Source: Phocoena phocoena | Taxonomy: Eukaryota; Chordata; Mammalia; Artiodactyla; Phocoenidae | Direction of reading: 5' to 3' | Assembly: GCF_963924675.1 (NCBI RefSeq) | Contig: NC_089232.1 | Coordinates: 38,587,159 to 38,651,158, forward strand | DNA: 64,000 nucleotides | Shown: positions 33,400 through 45,666 of the stretch, in pieces | Numbering within the stretch: position 1 is the stretch's first letter | Layout: each line of letters opens with the position of its first letter | Notes under the pieces: generated by a model | Told to the model about the DNA's origin: nothing | Databases searched by the model: none | Seen by the model: the letters and a program-made list of their open reading frames with translations, nothing else | Translations under genes and position numbers: made by a program

Positions 33400-34045
33400 A
33401 GGATAGAAACCCATCATGAACTGACTTAAGCAAAAAGGAAAAAAATCATTGGCTCAAATAACCAAGTCATGGGTAGAGCAGGGCTGGCACTGGCCTTGCC
33501 AGTCTTGAAAGAGGGACGAAAATTGCCATCAGGATTTTGCCTGCCTCTCTCCTCACTCCCCTCTGCAGCAAAGCCTCTTTTCTCTCAAACCTCTTCCCAA
33601 AATAAGGAGATCTTCATCTCCCTAAGATGAGTTTAGATCCCTCTACACACATTCTTAATATATTCCAACTAGGATGAAAGTGCTTGCTCAGCTCCAGTTT
33701 AAGAACAACAGTTCTGGAGAACAGTTGGGATTGGACTGGCTTCTGTCATGTGCCCATCCCTGGACCAACAACGGCTAAGCTACCATGATTAGTACCAATC
33801 TCTCAACCAGCCATGCGGTCAAGGAATATGGATCACTTAAGAAGCTGGTAACTTCCATTAGGATACTGTGTCTGGAGGAAGAGGAAAGCATTTCCCTGAA
33901 AGGAGAGAGGTGCTGCGCCGAGTGAAAATTAATTGGTCCGTTGTTCAATATAACATTCTAAGATGTCTTATTCTCTTAGTACCACTCCCAATAATGTTGT
34001 GATTTCCTAATGCAACATGCTTTATTATAATGCCACATAGTACAG
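33400..34045. other. No recognised feature
   Basis: Unique-looking sequence without coding support. Confidence 0.4.
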
Positions 34046-34047
34046 TA

Positions 34048-34165
34048 AAAAGAGCACTACATTGAATGCCAGGAAAATGGATTCTTCTGGCTCTACCATG
34101 AATCAGCTGTGTGTCCTTAAGCTAGTCCTTAAATCTCTCTGATATCAGTTTCTTCATCCCTGCCA
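34048..34165 (+). repeat. MIR fragment
   Basis: 'agctgtgtgtccttaagcta' and 'tcagtttcttcatccctgcc' match the MIR core in forward orientation. Confidence 0.8.
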
Positions 34166-34660
34166 GAATACTGTCAACTCCATGAGGGCAGAAACCAAGT
34201 CTATCTGAAATGGAGATTTGCACTTGGGAAAAACTGTGGGGGCTTGGGTTAGGCAGAGGAAGAAGTTGAAGAAGTTGAACTATGATACGGTTGCCAAAAG
34301 GCCTCAGTTGGTCCCACAGGAAACTCTGGGCTTAGGATGGCCTTTCAGAGTAGTCACAGCTTCCAGTGAGTGGGTCTACTTCATACGTCCGTATAGACTG
34401 GATGTGTGCTATCCCTACGGATGGACAGTAAACTTGGGCAAGGCAGTTGCTTGAGTCTCAGGTAATTCCTGGAGATGGATTCAGCTAAGAGCTGTTGGCA
34501 GCCAACACCCCCAGCTCCTGGGAGAATGAGTGCCTTGGTCCTGAAGGATGGCAGCACACTACAGCATCCGTTACAATCAACATATTCACAGCACCAATAG
34601 GTACAGTGCCTGGCACAGGGTAGGTGCTCATTAAATATTTGTAAAATGAATAAATTATAT
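34166..34660 (+). repeat. L2 3' end pieces around unique DNA
   Basis: 'aactccatgagggcagaaac' (about 34177) and 'gtgcctggcacagggtaggt' to 'attaaatatttgtaaaatga' (34608-34650). The 34215-34570 stretch between them is unassigned. Confidence 0.6.
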
Positions 34661-34783
34661 AACATAGAAGGTGTGGCTTAGATAATCTGTTTTAGCGATA
34701 TTGTGTACATCTATTTGTCTCCTGGAGGATATGTGGAAAAGGTGGTAAATCAAAATCCTCACAGTTTTTGTTATTATTGTTTT

Positions 34784-36585
34784 GTTTTTTTTTTAACATC
34801 TTTATTGGGGTATAATTGCTTTACAATGGTGTGTTAGTTTCTGCTCTATAACAAAGTGAATCAGTTATATGTATACATACGTTCCCATATCTCTTCCCTC
34901 TTGCATCTTCCTCCCTCCCACCCTCCCTATCCCACACCTCCAGGCGGTCACAAAGCACCGAGCCGATATCCCTGTGCTATGCAGCTGCTTCCCACTAGCT
35001 ATCTACCTTACGTTTTGTAGTGAATATATGTCCATGCCTCTCTCTCGCTTTGTCACAGCTCACCCTTCCCCCTCCCCATATCCTCAAGTCCGTTCTCCAG
35101 TAGGTCTGTGTCTTTATTCCTGTCTTACCCCTAGGTTCTTCATGACATTTTTTTTTCTTAAATTCCATATATATGTGTTAGCATATGGTATTTGTCTTTC
35201 TCTTTCTGACTTACTTCACTCTGTATACCAGACTCTAGGTCTATCCACCTCATTACAAATAGCTCAATTTCATTTCTTTTTATGGCTGAGTAATATTCCA
35301 TTGTATATATGTGCCACATCTTCTTTATCCATTCATCCAATTATGGGCACTTAGGTTGTTTCCATCTCTGGGCTATTGTAAATAGAGCTGCAATGAACAT
35401 TTTGGTACATGACTTTTTTTGAATTATGGTTTTCTCAGGGTATATGCCCAGTAGTGGGATTGCTGGGTCATATGGTAGTTCTATTTGTAGTTTTTTAAGG
35501 AACCTCCGTACTGTTCTCCATGCTGGCTGTACCAATTCACATTCCCACCAGCAGTGCAGGAGTGTTCCCTTTTCTCCACACGCCCTTCAGCATTTATTGT
35601 TTCTAGATTTTTTGATGATGGCCATTCTGACTGGTGTGAGATGATATCTCATTGTAGTTTTGATTTGCAATTCCCTAATGATTAATGATGTTGAGCATTC
35701 TTTCATGTGTTTGTTGGCAGTCTGTATATCTTCTTTGGAGAAATGTCTATTTAGGTCTTCTGCCCATTTTTGGATTGGGTTGTTTGGTTTTTTGTTATTG
35801 AGCTGCATGAGCTGCTTATAAATTTTGGAAATTAATCCTTTGTCAGTTGCTTTATTTGCAAATATTTTCTCCCATTCTGAGGGTTGTCTTTTGGTCTTGT
35901 TTATGGTTTCCTTTGCTGTGCAAAACTTTGAAGTTTCATTAGGTCCCATTTGTTTATTTTTGTTTTTATTTCCATTTCTCTAGGAGGTGGGTCAAAAAGG
36001 ATCTTGCTGTGATTTCTGTCATAGAGTGTCCTGCCTATGTTTTCCTCTAAGAGTTTGATAGTTTCTGGCCTTACATTTAGGTCTTTAATCCATTTTGAGC
36101 TTATTTTTGTGTATGGTGTTAGGGAGTGATCTAATCTCATACTTTTACATGTACCTGTCCAGTTTTCCCAGCACCACTTATTGAAGAGGCTGTCCTTTCT
36201 CCACTGTACATTCCTGCCTCCTTTATCAAAGATAAGGTGACCATATGTGCGTGGGTTTATCTCTGGGCTTTCTATCCTGTTCCATTGATCTATCTTTCTG
36301 TTTTTGTGCCAGTACCATACTGTCTTGATTACTGTAGCCTTGTAGTATAGTCTGAAGTCAGGGAGCCTGATTCCTCCAGCTCCGTTTTTCGTTCTCAAGA
36401 TTGCTTTGGCTATTCGGGGTCTTTTGTGTTTCCATACAAATTGTGAAATTTTTTGTTCTACTTCTGTGAAAAATGCTGCTGGTAGTTTGATAGGGATTGC
36501 ATTGAATCTGTAGATTGCTTTGGGTAGTAGAGTCATTTTCACAATGTTGATTCTTCCAATCCAAGAACATGGTATATCTCTCCAT
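34784..36585 (-). mobile_element. 5'-truncated L1 (1.8 kb), cetartiodactyl type
   Basis: Poly-T then the inverted L1 3' end ('aacatctttattggggtata'), through ORF2 to an abrupt break at 36585. A 13 bp target duplication, ttattattgtttt, lies at 34771-34783 and 36586-36598. It is the same family as the long L1 at 8348 and is less damaged over the shared part. Confidence 0.95.
35158..36585 (-). pseudogene. L1 ORF2 C-terminal part
   Basis: This is the thumb and C-terminal region of the L1 reverse transcriptase protein. The longest continuous frame, 36542-35901, contains '[20 protein letters not shown]'. Frame 35949-35587 ends at the codons before the Cys/His cluster, and 35535-35341 and 35340-35158 carry the end ('[17 protein letters not shown]'). 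A few frame breaks and the loss of the endonuclease and the catalytic FADD region make it non-functional. Confidence 0.9.
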
Positions 36586-36744
36586 TTATTATTGTTTTTA
36601 AATAAAGGAATGGAGATAGGAATAGGAAAAGAATATCTATTAAAATTAATGTTGACTGACCTGTTTAGCTAGAAAAGATAAAGCATTTTTTGTGATTGAG
36701 TTAATAGTAGAAAGCATTAAGGAAGCAATTACTATAGACATTAC

Positions 36745-36965
36745 ATAGAGTCAAACTGTGCCCTCCAATACAGTAGCTGCTAGTCACTGGAGGATAATTT
36801 AAACAAATTAAAATTCAATGAAATTTAAAATTTGTTTCTTCAGTCACACTAGCCACATTTCAAGTGCTCAGTAGCCATCTGTGGCTTCTGGCTACCACAT
36901 TAAACAGTGGAGGTACAAAGCATTTTCATCATCGTAGGAAGTTCTATTGAACAGCACTGATCTAC
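36745..36965. mobile_element. Non-autonomous hAT-type DNA element
   Basis: 'caatacagtagctgctagtc', 'tagccacatttcaagtgctc' and 'ggaagttctattgaacagca' match the common mammalian 'tgctgtccaatagaa' element. The family name is uncertain. Confidence 0.65.
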
Positions 36966-36969
36966 ACTG

Positions 36970-37383
36970 AATAGTTGTGTTCTTTTCCTCCATTCAGAAA
37001 AATCTAATTTACTCTCATGAATTTTGCTGCTCATTAATTGTGACAGTGCTGGAAAGGGAGCAAAATTTTTAAAGGCTTGAGTGAAAAAGGATTGCCCCAT
37101 ATCCAAGTTTCTTCTTGGAAATCCAAGTAGTACAAGACAATCCCCAAATGGAATAAATATTAGTTGTCATCTCATGCTGTTCCTGCCAGCTGGATCATCT
37201 GGTTGTAAGCAGGACAGAAGGCCCTGGGCTTCTGAAGTGAGCTCTGCTCCTGGCTTCCCACAGCCAGTGAGACACGACTGCTCTTTGAAGCCTCAAACTG
37301 TCAAGATTTAGACATTCAACAATCAGAGTTGTGTTCTTTTTAAAATGCCTCCTAGAATCTAGGCATTAGCCCAGATGTAATGT
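36970..37383. other. No recognised feature
   Basis: Unique-looking. The small frames here lack support. Confidence 0.4.
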
Positions 37384-37394
37384 TGTCCCTTTCT

Positions 37395-37602
37395 TTTTTT
37401 TTTTTTTTTTTCGGTACGCGGGCCTGTCACCGCTGCGGCCTCTCCCACTGCGGAGCACAGGCCCCGGACATGCAGACTCAGCAGCCATGGCTCACCGGCC
37501 CAGCCGCTCCGCGTCATGTGGGATCCTCCCAGACCTGGGCACAAACCCGCGTCCCCTGCATCGGCAGGCGGACTCCCAACCACCATGCCACCAGGGAAGC
37601 CC
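37395..37602 (-). mobile_element. CHR-type SINE (short form)
   Basis: Long poly-T, 'cggtacgcgggcctgtcacc', and the head at the right. The target duplication tgtccctttct lies at 37384-37394 and 37603-37613. Confidence 0.96.
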
Positions 37603-37619
37603 TGTCCCTTTCTTTATTA

Positions 37620-38970
37620 ATTTTTTGACCTCTTATATTATTGAAAAATTTGAACATATACAAAAGTAGCAGATTCATGTAATGAATTCCCAAGTACCCA
37701 CCAAGCAGTCTTAATAATGATCAAATCAGAGCATATCTTGTTTCATTTATATCCCTACTCCCTCTCTCCATCAGCATTAACTTGAAGCAAACTCCAGATA
37801 CCATATCATTTCATCTGTAAATATTTTCCTATGTATCTCTAAAAGATAGGGATGCTTTTAAAAAATTATATTAACCACAATATCATTATAATGCCTAAAA
37901 AACCCTAATAATTCCTTAAGATCTTCAAGTAGCCAGTCATCCAAACAAGGTCCATACAGTGCAATGGTTGATGTATCCTTTTACGTCTTTAAATCTGTAA
38001 GTGCTCTTCCATCTCTCTTTTTCTGTCTCACAACTTTATGTAGAGGAAATCAAGTCTTCTATCCTATAAAGTCTTCCAGAGCCTGGACTTTGCTCATTGC
38101 ATACTCATGGTATAATTTAACATGTTCCTCGTTCCCCTTTATTTCCTGTATATGGGTAGTTGGACCCAGAGGCTTGTAAGACATGTTTATACGTTGTATT
38201 GTATCCTTCTATTTGGTTGAAGTATCGGATAATGATGTGATCAGTCATTGCTAATAATTGCCTAGAACCATTAATTCATTTTAGGCAATAAACCCGTGAT
38301 ATTCTAATTCTATCATTTTCTTCATTTACTAGCTGGAATATATCCATTAAAAAAAGACACTACCTCTCATTAACTATTCAGTTATCCATACGTAAACATA
38401 ACACAGGAAAGGCAGAATAAATGCTTGATTTTTTTCTCTTTATTAACAATTTTCAAAAGAATGAGCTGATTCCTTACCATCCTCTAGGAGATTAACTGAG
38501 TTTTGTTTTGTTTTTTTTAGCGGTACGCGGGCCTCTCGTTGTTGTGGCCTCTCCCGTTGCGGAGCACAGGCTCCGGATGCGCAGGCTCAGCGGCCATGGC
38601 TCGCGGGCCTAGGCACTCCACGGCATGCGGGATCCTCCCAGACCGGGGCACGAACCCATGTCCCCTGCATCGGCAGGCGGACTCTCAACCACTGCGCCAC
38701 CAGGGAAGCCCTAACTGTGAGTTTTTATTTTTATTTTCTTAGTATCAGAAGAGGTAAACATATCTGATGTGTTTTAATCTATTGTAGTTATTTTTCTTAC
38801 ACAAATTGTTCCATCTTTGGCCATTGGGAGCATCTTCAAGTTGGCTCTGGAGCCCTTTTGACATGACCTCAATAGTCTTTGATAATTTCTTTATTATCTA
38901 GTATAACAACTTCTCCCCACTTTCTAATCTGTTTGCTGTTATATTATCCCATATTCTCCTGCAAATACAC
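37620..38970 (-). mobile_element. Old L1 3' UTR relic, interrupted
   Basis: Inverted text of an old L1 3' region: 'aaatttgaacatatacaaaa', 'catatcatttcatctgtaaa', 'aacatgttcctcgttcccct', resuming after a SINE with 'tggccattgggagcatcttc'. Confidence 0.75.
38505..38711 (-). mobile_element. CHR-type SINE (short form)
   Basis: T-rich tail, 'cggtacgcgggcctctcgtt', head 'accagggaagccc'. Flanks are taactgagtttt (38493-38504) and taactgtgagtttt (38712-38725). Confidence 0.95.
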
Positions 38971-39059
38971 CAGTCACTGATTGTGCAGTCTCAGAACCTG
39001 AGATATTTCTTATATAAGAACAAAGAGAGGCAATCGTTATATCTTTAATACATTTTGAA

Positions 39060-39620
39060 TAATTTATATTCATTTATTTATCTAAGAAGTAGTTATTGAG
39101 AACTGGCAATGTATTAGGCACTAGGATAATTCTCAATCCAGCAGGAAAGACTGACAATAAAATTCTATTAATAGTTATATGTAAGTGTGCTATGGTGAAA
39201 AGGATTGTAAAAGAAAAGGAGAGGGTGCGATGAGGATATATAACACCTGGTCTAACATGTTAGGGAAGGCTTTCCTGAGAAAGTCAGTGAGAAGTGCAAA
39301 TTCAAAGAGTAAGTAGTATGATAGTAGCCTAGCAAAGGGGTAGAGACAGAGCAGCATGTGCAAAGTCTGAAGGGAGAAGATACTTATCACATTCAAGGAA
39401 CTGAAAGGTCTCTGTGAGCAGGAGGGTGGTAAGGAAGAGAAGGTACATGATGAAGCTGGAAACGCATGAGCCGAGGTCAAATCACACAGGGCCCTGTGGG
39501 TCACATTCAGGATTTTAGGCTTTCTTCTAAAAGGGACTGGAAGCCACTGGAGAGTTTTAAGAGAGATACAACACAATCAGATTTTTATGTTTCAACTCTA
39601 GCTGTTGTGTGGAGAGTGAA
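39060..39620 (-). mobile_element. L2 relic
   Basis: Inverted L2: 'gttagggaaggctttcctga', 'cagggccctgtgggtcacat', 'ggaagccactggagagtttt'. The 128-residue minus frame at 39190-39576 is translated L2 sequence. Confidence 0.8.
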
Positions 39621-39739
39621 CTGGTCAGGGCAAGAATGAAAATGAAAATTGGGGGTTATTACAGGTGAAAAATCACAGTGTCTTGGACTAAGATGACAGT
39701 GGAAATAGAGGGAAGTAGACAGATTCCAGAGATTTATGG

Positions 39740-40500
39740 ACAACAAAAAGCCAGCTTCATGCTCAGTGGGGAAACAATGGAAGCATTCTCACTGGATACA
39801 GGAGCAAGACAAGATGTCCACTGTCACCACAGTTATCTAATATTGTTCTAGATGTGTTAGTAAATGCATTTGGCCAAGAAGAGGGAATTAGTGGTGTCAA
39901 AACTGGAAAGGAGGAGTTATAAAGTATCACTATTGATAGATATGATTATATAATCTGGAAACCCCAAGAGCCCCAAATGGAAAATCCATGATAAATAAAA
40001 TAAGATTGCAATTAATGTATACAAACTAATAGCTTTTATGTAAACGAATAGCAATCAGTTAGGTATAGTGGAAAAAACACTATTTATAGTGGCAACAAAA
40101 ACAGAAAAATTCCCAGGAATAAACTTACCAAGACATGCACAAGACCTATATGATGAAAACTTTAAAATGTTCCTCAGGGGCTTCCCTGGTGGCGCAGTGG
40201 TTGAGAGTCCGCCTGCCGATGCAGGGGACATGGCTTCGTGCCCCGGTCCAGGAAGATCCCACATGCCGTGGAGCGGCTGGGCCCGTGAGCCATGGCCGCT
40301 GAGCCTGCGCATCCGGAGCCTGTGCTCCGCAACGGGAGAGGCCACAACAGTCAGAGGCCCGTGTACCGAAAAAAAAAAAAAAAAAAATGTTCCTCAGGAA
40401 CACAAAAGATTTGAACAGATGGAAAGGCGAGTAGTGTTCTTGGATAGGAAGTCAGAAGATTCAATCACAAGGTATCAATTCTCTCTACGTTAATCTCTAC
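39740..40500 (+). mobile_element. Old L1 ORF2 relic, interrupted
   Basis: 'acaggagcaagacaagatgt', 'cccaggaataaacttaccaa' and 'gaacacaaaagatttgaaca' are ORF2 remnants. A young SINE interrupts it at 40179-40383. Confidence 0.8.
40179..40383 (+). mobile_element. CHR-type SINE (short form), perfect duplication
   Basis: Head to A tail. The 15 bp perfect target duplication aaaatgttcctcagg lies at 40164-40178 and 40384-40398. The sequence is close to the subfamily consensus, which suggests a young insertion. Confidence 0.97.
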
Positions 40501-40523
40501 ATTTAGAAACAGATACATCTTTG

Positions 40524-40849
40524 TTGTTGTTGTTATTATTTTTTTTTTTGGCTGTGCCGAGTCTTCGCTGCTGTGTGCGGGCTTTCTCTAGTTGCAGTAA
40601 GCAGGGGCTACTCCTTGTTGCGGTGCGTGGGCTTCTCATTGAGGTGACTTCTCTTGTTGTGGAGCACGGGCTCTAGGCGCGTGGGCCCCAGTAGTTGTGA
40701 CTCACAGGCTCTAGAGTGCAAGCTCAGTAGTTGTGGCTCACAGGCTTAGTTGCTCTGCGGCATGTGGGATCTTCCCAGGCCAGGGATCGATCCCGTGTCC
40801 CTTGCATTGGCAGGTGGATTCTTAACCACTGCGCCACCAGGGAAGCCAC
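40524..40849 (-). mobile_element. CHR-type SINE (long form)
   Basis: (T)n, 'ggctgtgccgagtcttcgct', body, and head 'gcgccaccagggaagcc'. The 20 bp perfect target duplication tagaaacagatacatctttg lies at 40504-40523 and 40850-40869. Confidence 0.97.
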
Positions 40850-40939
40850 TAGAAACAGATACATCTTTGATCACAATGGCAGACGTAATTTGGGTCACTC
40901 TATATGTGAAAACAGAAGCCAGGAGGTAGTAAGGGGCTG

Positions 40940-41180
40940 AAATGCAAAAGATAAGTAGATGATGTTAGCTTAGTGTCTTTTTTATGGGAGTAGAGATGGA
41001 ACAGCACATGCAAAGGTCTGGGGGCTCAAAATACCTGTAACATTCAAGAACAGAAAGACCTGCATGAGGTGGACTGTGGTAAGAGAGGATGAGAGGGTAT
41101 GGGAAGAAGCTGGAAAGAGAGTGAGTCCAGAAGGATGAATAGAGAGTGAGGCAGTGGAGACCAGGGAGGCAAGCAACTCT
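40940..41180 (-). repeat. L2 relic
   Basis: 'gaacagcacatgcaaaggtc' and 'attcaagaacagaaagacct' fit inverted L2. Confidence 0.7.
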
Positions 41181-41184
41181 GTCA

Positions 41185-41945
41185 GGAAGACTAGCTGCTC
41201 AAGGGTGCTGGCTGGTGTTTCCTTCTTGAGGGAAGTATTCAGCCCCAACCTGGTTCCCTCTAAGTAAGAGGGCAGCATAGGGATTCTTCACTGCTACCTT
41301 CAGGGTAGTGCTGTACATAAATCAGGCCTTCATGAATGCCTCCTGAGATCACTTGGCTGAGAGACTTGCTCCTTCCTCACTCCCAGGCTCTCAATGGAAG
41401 TCGGTGACTTAGCAGTGTATTTTTCAGCCCTTCACTATATATACTGTTCTTTTCACAAGACATCCCCATGCTTGACTTAGTACCAGCAGGGGAGGAGCTT
41501 GGCAGTCCAGGAATGGGACAGGGCTAGAACGTCCACTCTCTCCAGGCCCACCCTGCCGTGGTGAGATCTGCTGCACATTGGCCGGAGAACCAGCTGATCA
41601 TGGGGGTGCAGCTTGTGGTGAGGAATGGGGGAGAGCTAACCTGATATTTGAACAAGACCCTGCCCTCATTATCCAGTGTCCTGCCCAAGAGAGTTAACCA
41701 ATGATGTGGCAGTAGAGACCTAGGAAACACTATTTAACACACCTGCCTAATGCTGATTTCCCAGAGAACTAATGTCCCAGAGAAGCTTGGGCCCTGGGAA
41801 GGTAACTTGAAGTCCATTTCCTGGAACAAAGGCCCATAGCAGTCCTGCTTCATGAGCTGCCAAGTAAAACTGTCAGAATCTATTTAAGAAAACCAGGCCA
41901 GTCTGGCTGTGTTTATTGAGAATAGCTACATGAGACAAAGGGGAA
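41185..41945. other. No recognised feature
   Basis: Moderately GC-rich, apparently unique. No exon that I can support. Confidence 0.4.
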
Positions 41946-41949
41946 AAGA

Positions 41950-42400
41950 GTTTTCATTCCATTCATTCACAGATATTTACTGAGCGCCTACCATCTGCCA
42001 AGTCCTGTTCTAGGTGGTGGGCATACAGAAAAGAGCCAACTAGATGAAACACTCATCCTCGAAAAGCTTACGTTCTAATGGAAAGAGATAGACAATAAAG
42101 ATAACAGAGCAAATATGTTTATATTAGAAGGTGGTAAGTGCTACAGCTTCAATTCATGTAGAAAAATGTCTACAGGACATTTTTAGAACACAGGTGGGTG
42201 CTGGTAGAGAGCATAGATAAGGTGGATATTAGTTATCATATTAGGTATTAGGTAGAATGGTTAGGGAAGAGTTTTCTGAGAAGGTGACATTTAAGCTGAA
42301 TCCTAAAAGATGAGGAGCCAGCCTTGTGAAGAGTGAGGGAGAGAGAGAAATGTTACAAAGGCCTGAGTTAGGCAAGAACTTGGAATGTTCAAAAAACAGA
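41950..42400 (-). repeat. L2 3' relic
   Basis: Inverted L2 from its very end: 'tactgagcgcctaccatctg', 'gaaggtgacatttaagctga'. Confidence 0.85.
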
Positions 42401-42404
42401 ACTA

Positions 42405-43055
42405 ACGTCCATTTCTTCAGTGTGCTAAGCTAGGGGAGAGATCCTAAACACAAGGCTGGGGAGGCAGGCATGCCTTGATAAGGGGTGTGGGTTTCTCCTA
42501 ACTCACTGTGCTCATTACAGCACAATTATCTATTTGACCATAACTCTGCCCACTCAGAACTCACCGGCTAATTCTGCTGCCTGGCTTCGACTCAGAGAGG
42601 ACATCTTAAGAAAGTCCCAGGAGTGGCCAAAACAGATGTAATAAAGGCTATACTCTAAAGCTCACACACAACACCCTTCAGGGAGCTTCTGGGATTTTCT
42701 CTCAGGTCATTTACTTTCATGTTAAATACCCTTTAAATAAATTTCCTCATCGGGTTTCCAAGCCCATAGCAGATTACAAGCAGCAGATTAGAAGCGGGGG
42801 GAAGGGCAGGCACTCTGTTCAGCTGACATTTTAATTCAGTGAGTCATTTTGCTTGGAAACCACCTTTCCGTGTGACGGACTTCATCCTGTACTGTAAGGA
42901 CTCCAGGACCCCTCGGAACGCATTTATCGTATCATGATGTAGTGGCAAGAACACTGACAAACATCAGTCCTCGATGCACGCCCTGACCCCAGCTTTCATA
43001 ATTCCATGTTACCACTAGATGGGGAATGACTTAAGGACATCATGTCTTGGTCATC
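42405..43055. other. No recognised feature
   Basis: Unique-looking sequence without supported exons. Confidence 0.4.
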
Positions 43056-43059
43056 TCTG

Positions 43060-43290
43060 AGTTCACTCATAATCCATGCCCCTACTCCAAGCCAGGCGTA
43101 ATGCTCATCATGTAATGGTGCTTGATAAATGGATCTTGAATGAATAAACAACAGTATGACCTTGGATAAATTACCCTCTCTGATCCTCAGTTGCCTCATC
43201 TGTAGAAGGAAATAGCATTACCACCTCAAGGGCTTACTTGGAATGTTAAATAACAATATATATAGAAAGCACGATGTACGGTGTAACACA
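43060..43290 (+). repeat. L2 3' end followed by MIR
   Basis: 'gataaatggatcttgaatga' is an L2 end. 'gtatgaccttggataaatta' and 'cagttgcctcatctgtagaa' are the MIR core. Confidence 0.75.
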
Positions 43291-43294
43291 CAAT

Positions 43295-44690
43295 ATACAT
43301 GAAAGGTATTTTGCAACTTGGGGCTGAATCAGAGGTGTCCTTCAAAGGGTCAAGGGAACCTTTAGGTCCTTGTGTCTACGACTTGAAATAGTTGCCACTA
43401 GATGGCAATGTTTTCTTAAGGCACGTTGAACCATTTTTCAGTTTACCCTAACGGCCTTCAAACTGAGGGTTCTCATACCACTGGGAGTGCAAAATGCTTT
43501 CCGAGACGTGCTTAATTATGTATAGCTTTAAGGAAATCAACATTCCCATCCTCAACTTCTATGTGTCCTCTTTCCTAAAACTAACCTGCTTAGGAAAGTA
43601 CTTGTGTTCATGATAACTCTTCTCCAACTTTTCAAAAAGAAAGGTATACCCATTATTCCTCCCAAATCTGATTTTTTGGCATCACCAGGTGAATAATATC
43701 GTCTAGGGCATTGAACAAAGAGGAAGTCTCCTTCAACGATTAACAAGGAACCAGTCTTTCCTTATCTTTTACATACTTCTGTGAAGCGTGAAACTTGGCT
43801 TTAGAAATGGAGTATTTTGGCTCATGCTGTTATTGTCTGAATAATATGTGGTATAGTGGGGTGGTGTAATTAAGCCTTCTTCTGTCCCCTAAGAATTATC
43901 AAAGAAAGCATTTACTTTAAGGAAAAGAAGCACAGAGAGCATCTTTTCAAAAATACTAATCAATAGTTTCTCAAATACTTAAATATAATTATTTTTACCT
44001 ATTCTCAATACTCATCCCAAAGTCAGGTCATTAGCAGGAAAGAAATATGTTGGAATCACCAAAGTAGTTGATCATTTTAGGTGTAACTATAATATTTTCC
44101 AGGGTCACCAAATTTTTCATGACACACTAGCTAAACAAACCAAGTTTTTACATGATTAAATTTCAAATTTGATGTGTTATTCAGTAAGATAGTTAAAAAC
44201 TATTTTTATGAAATCATATAATAAAATATTTATTCTAATTTTAATCAATTCTCATCTTTATTTCATCTTATTTAATATTGCCTATTTCTCATTAACAAAA
44301 ATACAATTGTATGTTACATGCCAGATCAATTAATTTTTACAGTCTATATCTTTCCATTTCATTAAATCATGGGAAAAGTTTTATCATAATGTCTAATGAA
44401 ATAATGGCACTATTTCTCATTTTTATATTTGAGACTTATTTATTGTCAGAAGCCAAACCTCAGAGTTTGAAACAGGCATGTAGATACATTTGACCAAAGA
44501 AATATCAGGACTGGTATCATATTCCCTGCTTTACAAATAGCTTATGATTTGGCTATTCATGACATTGCATTATTACAAATTAGGTAATGAAGAATAGCAT
44601 ATTGCTTTATTACTTTGTTTTACTAACTTTAAAAATTGATTAATGAAAAAAAAAAAGAATTATATTAAATCTACCTTAAATTAATCTTGA
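43295..44690. other. No recognised feature
   Basis: About 1.4 kb, AT-rich to the right, with no recognised repeat or supported exon. Confidence 0.4.
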
Positions 44691-44691
44691 C

Positions 44692-44795
44692 CACTTTTAA
44701 TCCTTACAACAACCCTTGAAATAGGTCCTATTATTTCCCCCACAGAGAGGTTAGGAATTTATCCACAGTCACAAAGACAAAAAAAGGCTCTGAGT
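44692..44795 (-). repeat. MIR fragment
   Basis: 'tccttacaacaacccttgaa' and 'cagagaggttaggaatttat' fit the inverted MIR. Confidence 0.75.
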
Positions 44796-44799
44796 AAGC

Positions 44800-45289
44800 C
44801 AATATGAATGTCACCATAACCATGTAGTAAACCTTATGCAAGTTATACTTTATATAGTCCAACTTAACACAATAAAATAAGCTTGATCGTCTGATTTCCA
44901 GCCTCACAGCAGAAAAGAAGAAAACTAGAGAGGGGAGCAGAATCTTGGAGGGACAAACATTTTGACACTAATGAGAAGTGACAGTCAACAGTCACTTGGA
45001 AAGCAATCCTCAAGATGAAAACTGGAACTATTTTAGTGAAGGTGCTAAAAATCCTACCCTATATTGCTATTTTTAATTAAATTAATATGTAATGTCTACA
45101 TTATGACTGTGTAAATATTTTTACTGAGTCACTTAGTGTACAGTTATTTAAGTTGGGCAACTTATTGTTTTCCCTGGAAGTAGTAATTGCTTCATTTTCT
45201 CTATTACTTAGCTTTCCAGATACCTATTATTGATCAATTCTCAAACTCTGACATTACAGAAAAATGTCTGCTAATGTACTCAAATTCTT
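44800..45289. other. No recognised feature
   Basis: AT-rich unique sequence. Confidence 0.4.
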
Positions 45290-45306
45290 CAGGTACATTT
45301 TTTCTT

Positions 45307-45649
45307 TTTCTTTTTTTTAAAATTTCTTTTTATTTATTAGTTTTGGCTGTGTTGGGTCTTCGTTGCTGCGTGCAGGCTTTCTCTAGTTGTGGCAAGCAGG
45401 GGCTACTCTTCATTGCGGTGTGCGGTCTTCTTTTGCTGCGGAGCACAGGCTTTAGAGCACTTGGGCTTCAGTAGATGTGGCGCGTGGGCTCAGTAGTTGT
45501 GGCTCGTGGGCTCTAGAGCACAGGCTCAGTAGTTGTGGCGCACGGGCTTAGTTGCTTTGCAGCATGTGGGATCTTCCCTGAGCAGGGCTCAAACCCGTGT
45601 TCCCTGCATTGGCAGGTGGATTCTTAACCACTGCGCCACCAGGGAAGCC
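45307..45649 (-). mobile_element. CHR-type SINE (long form)
   Basis: Tail, 'ggctgtgttgggtcttcgtt', long body, and head 'ccaccagggaagcc'. The 17 bp perfect target duplication caggtacattttttctt lies at 45290-45306 and 45650-45666. Confidence 0.97.
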
Positions 45650-45666
45650 CAGGTACATTTTTTCTT

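Noticed and set aside
34869..35354. 161-residue plus-strand frame
   Set aside because: Antisense of the L1 3' UTR and the end of ORF2.
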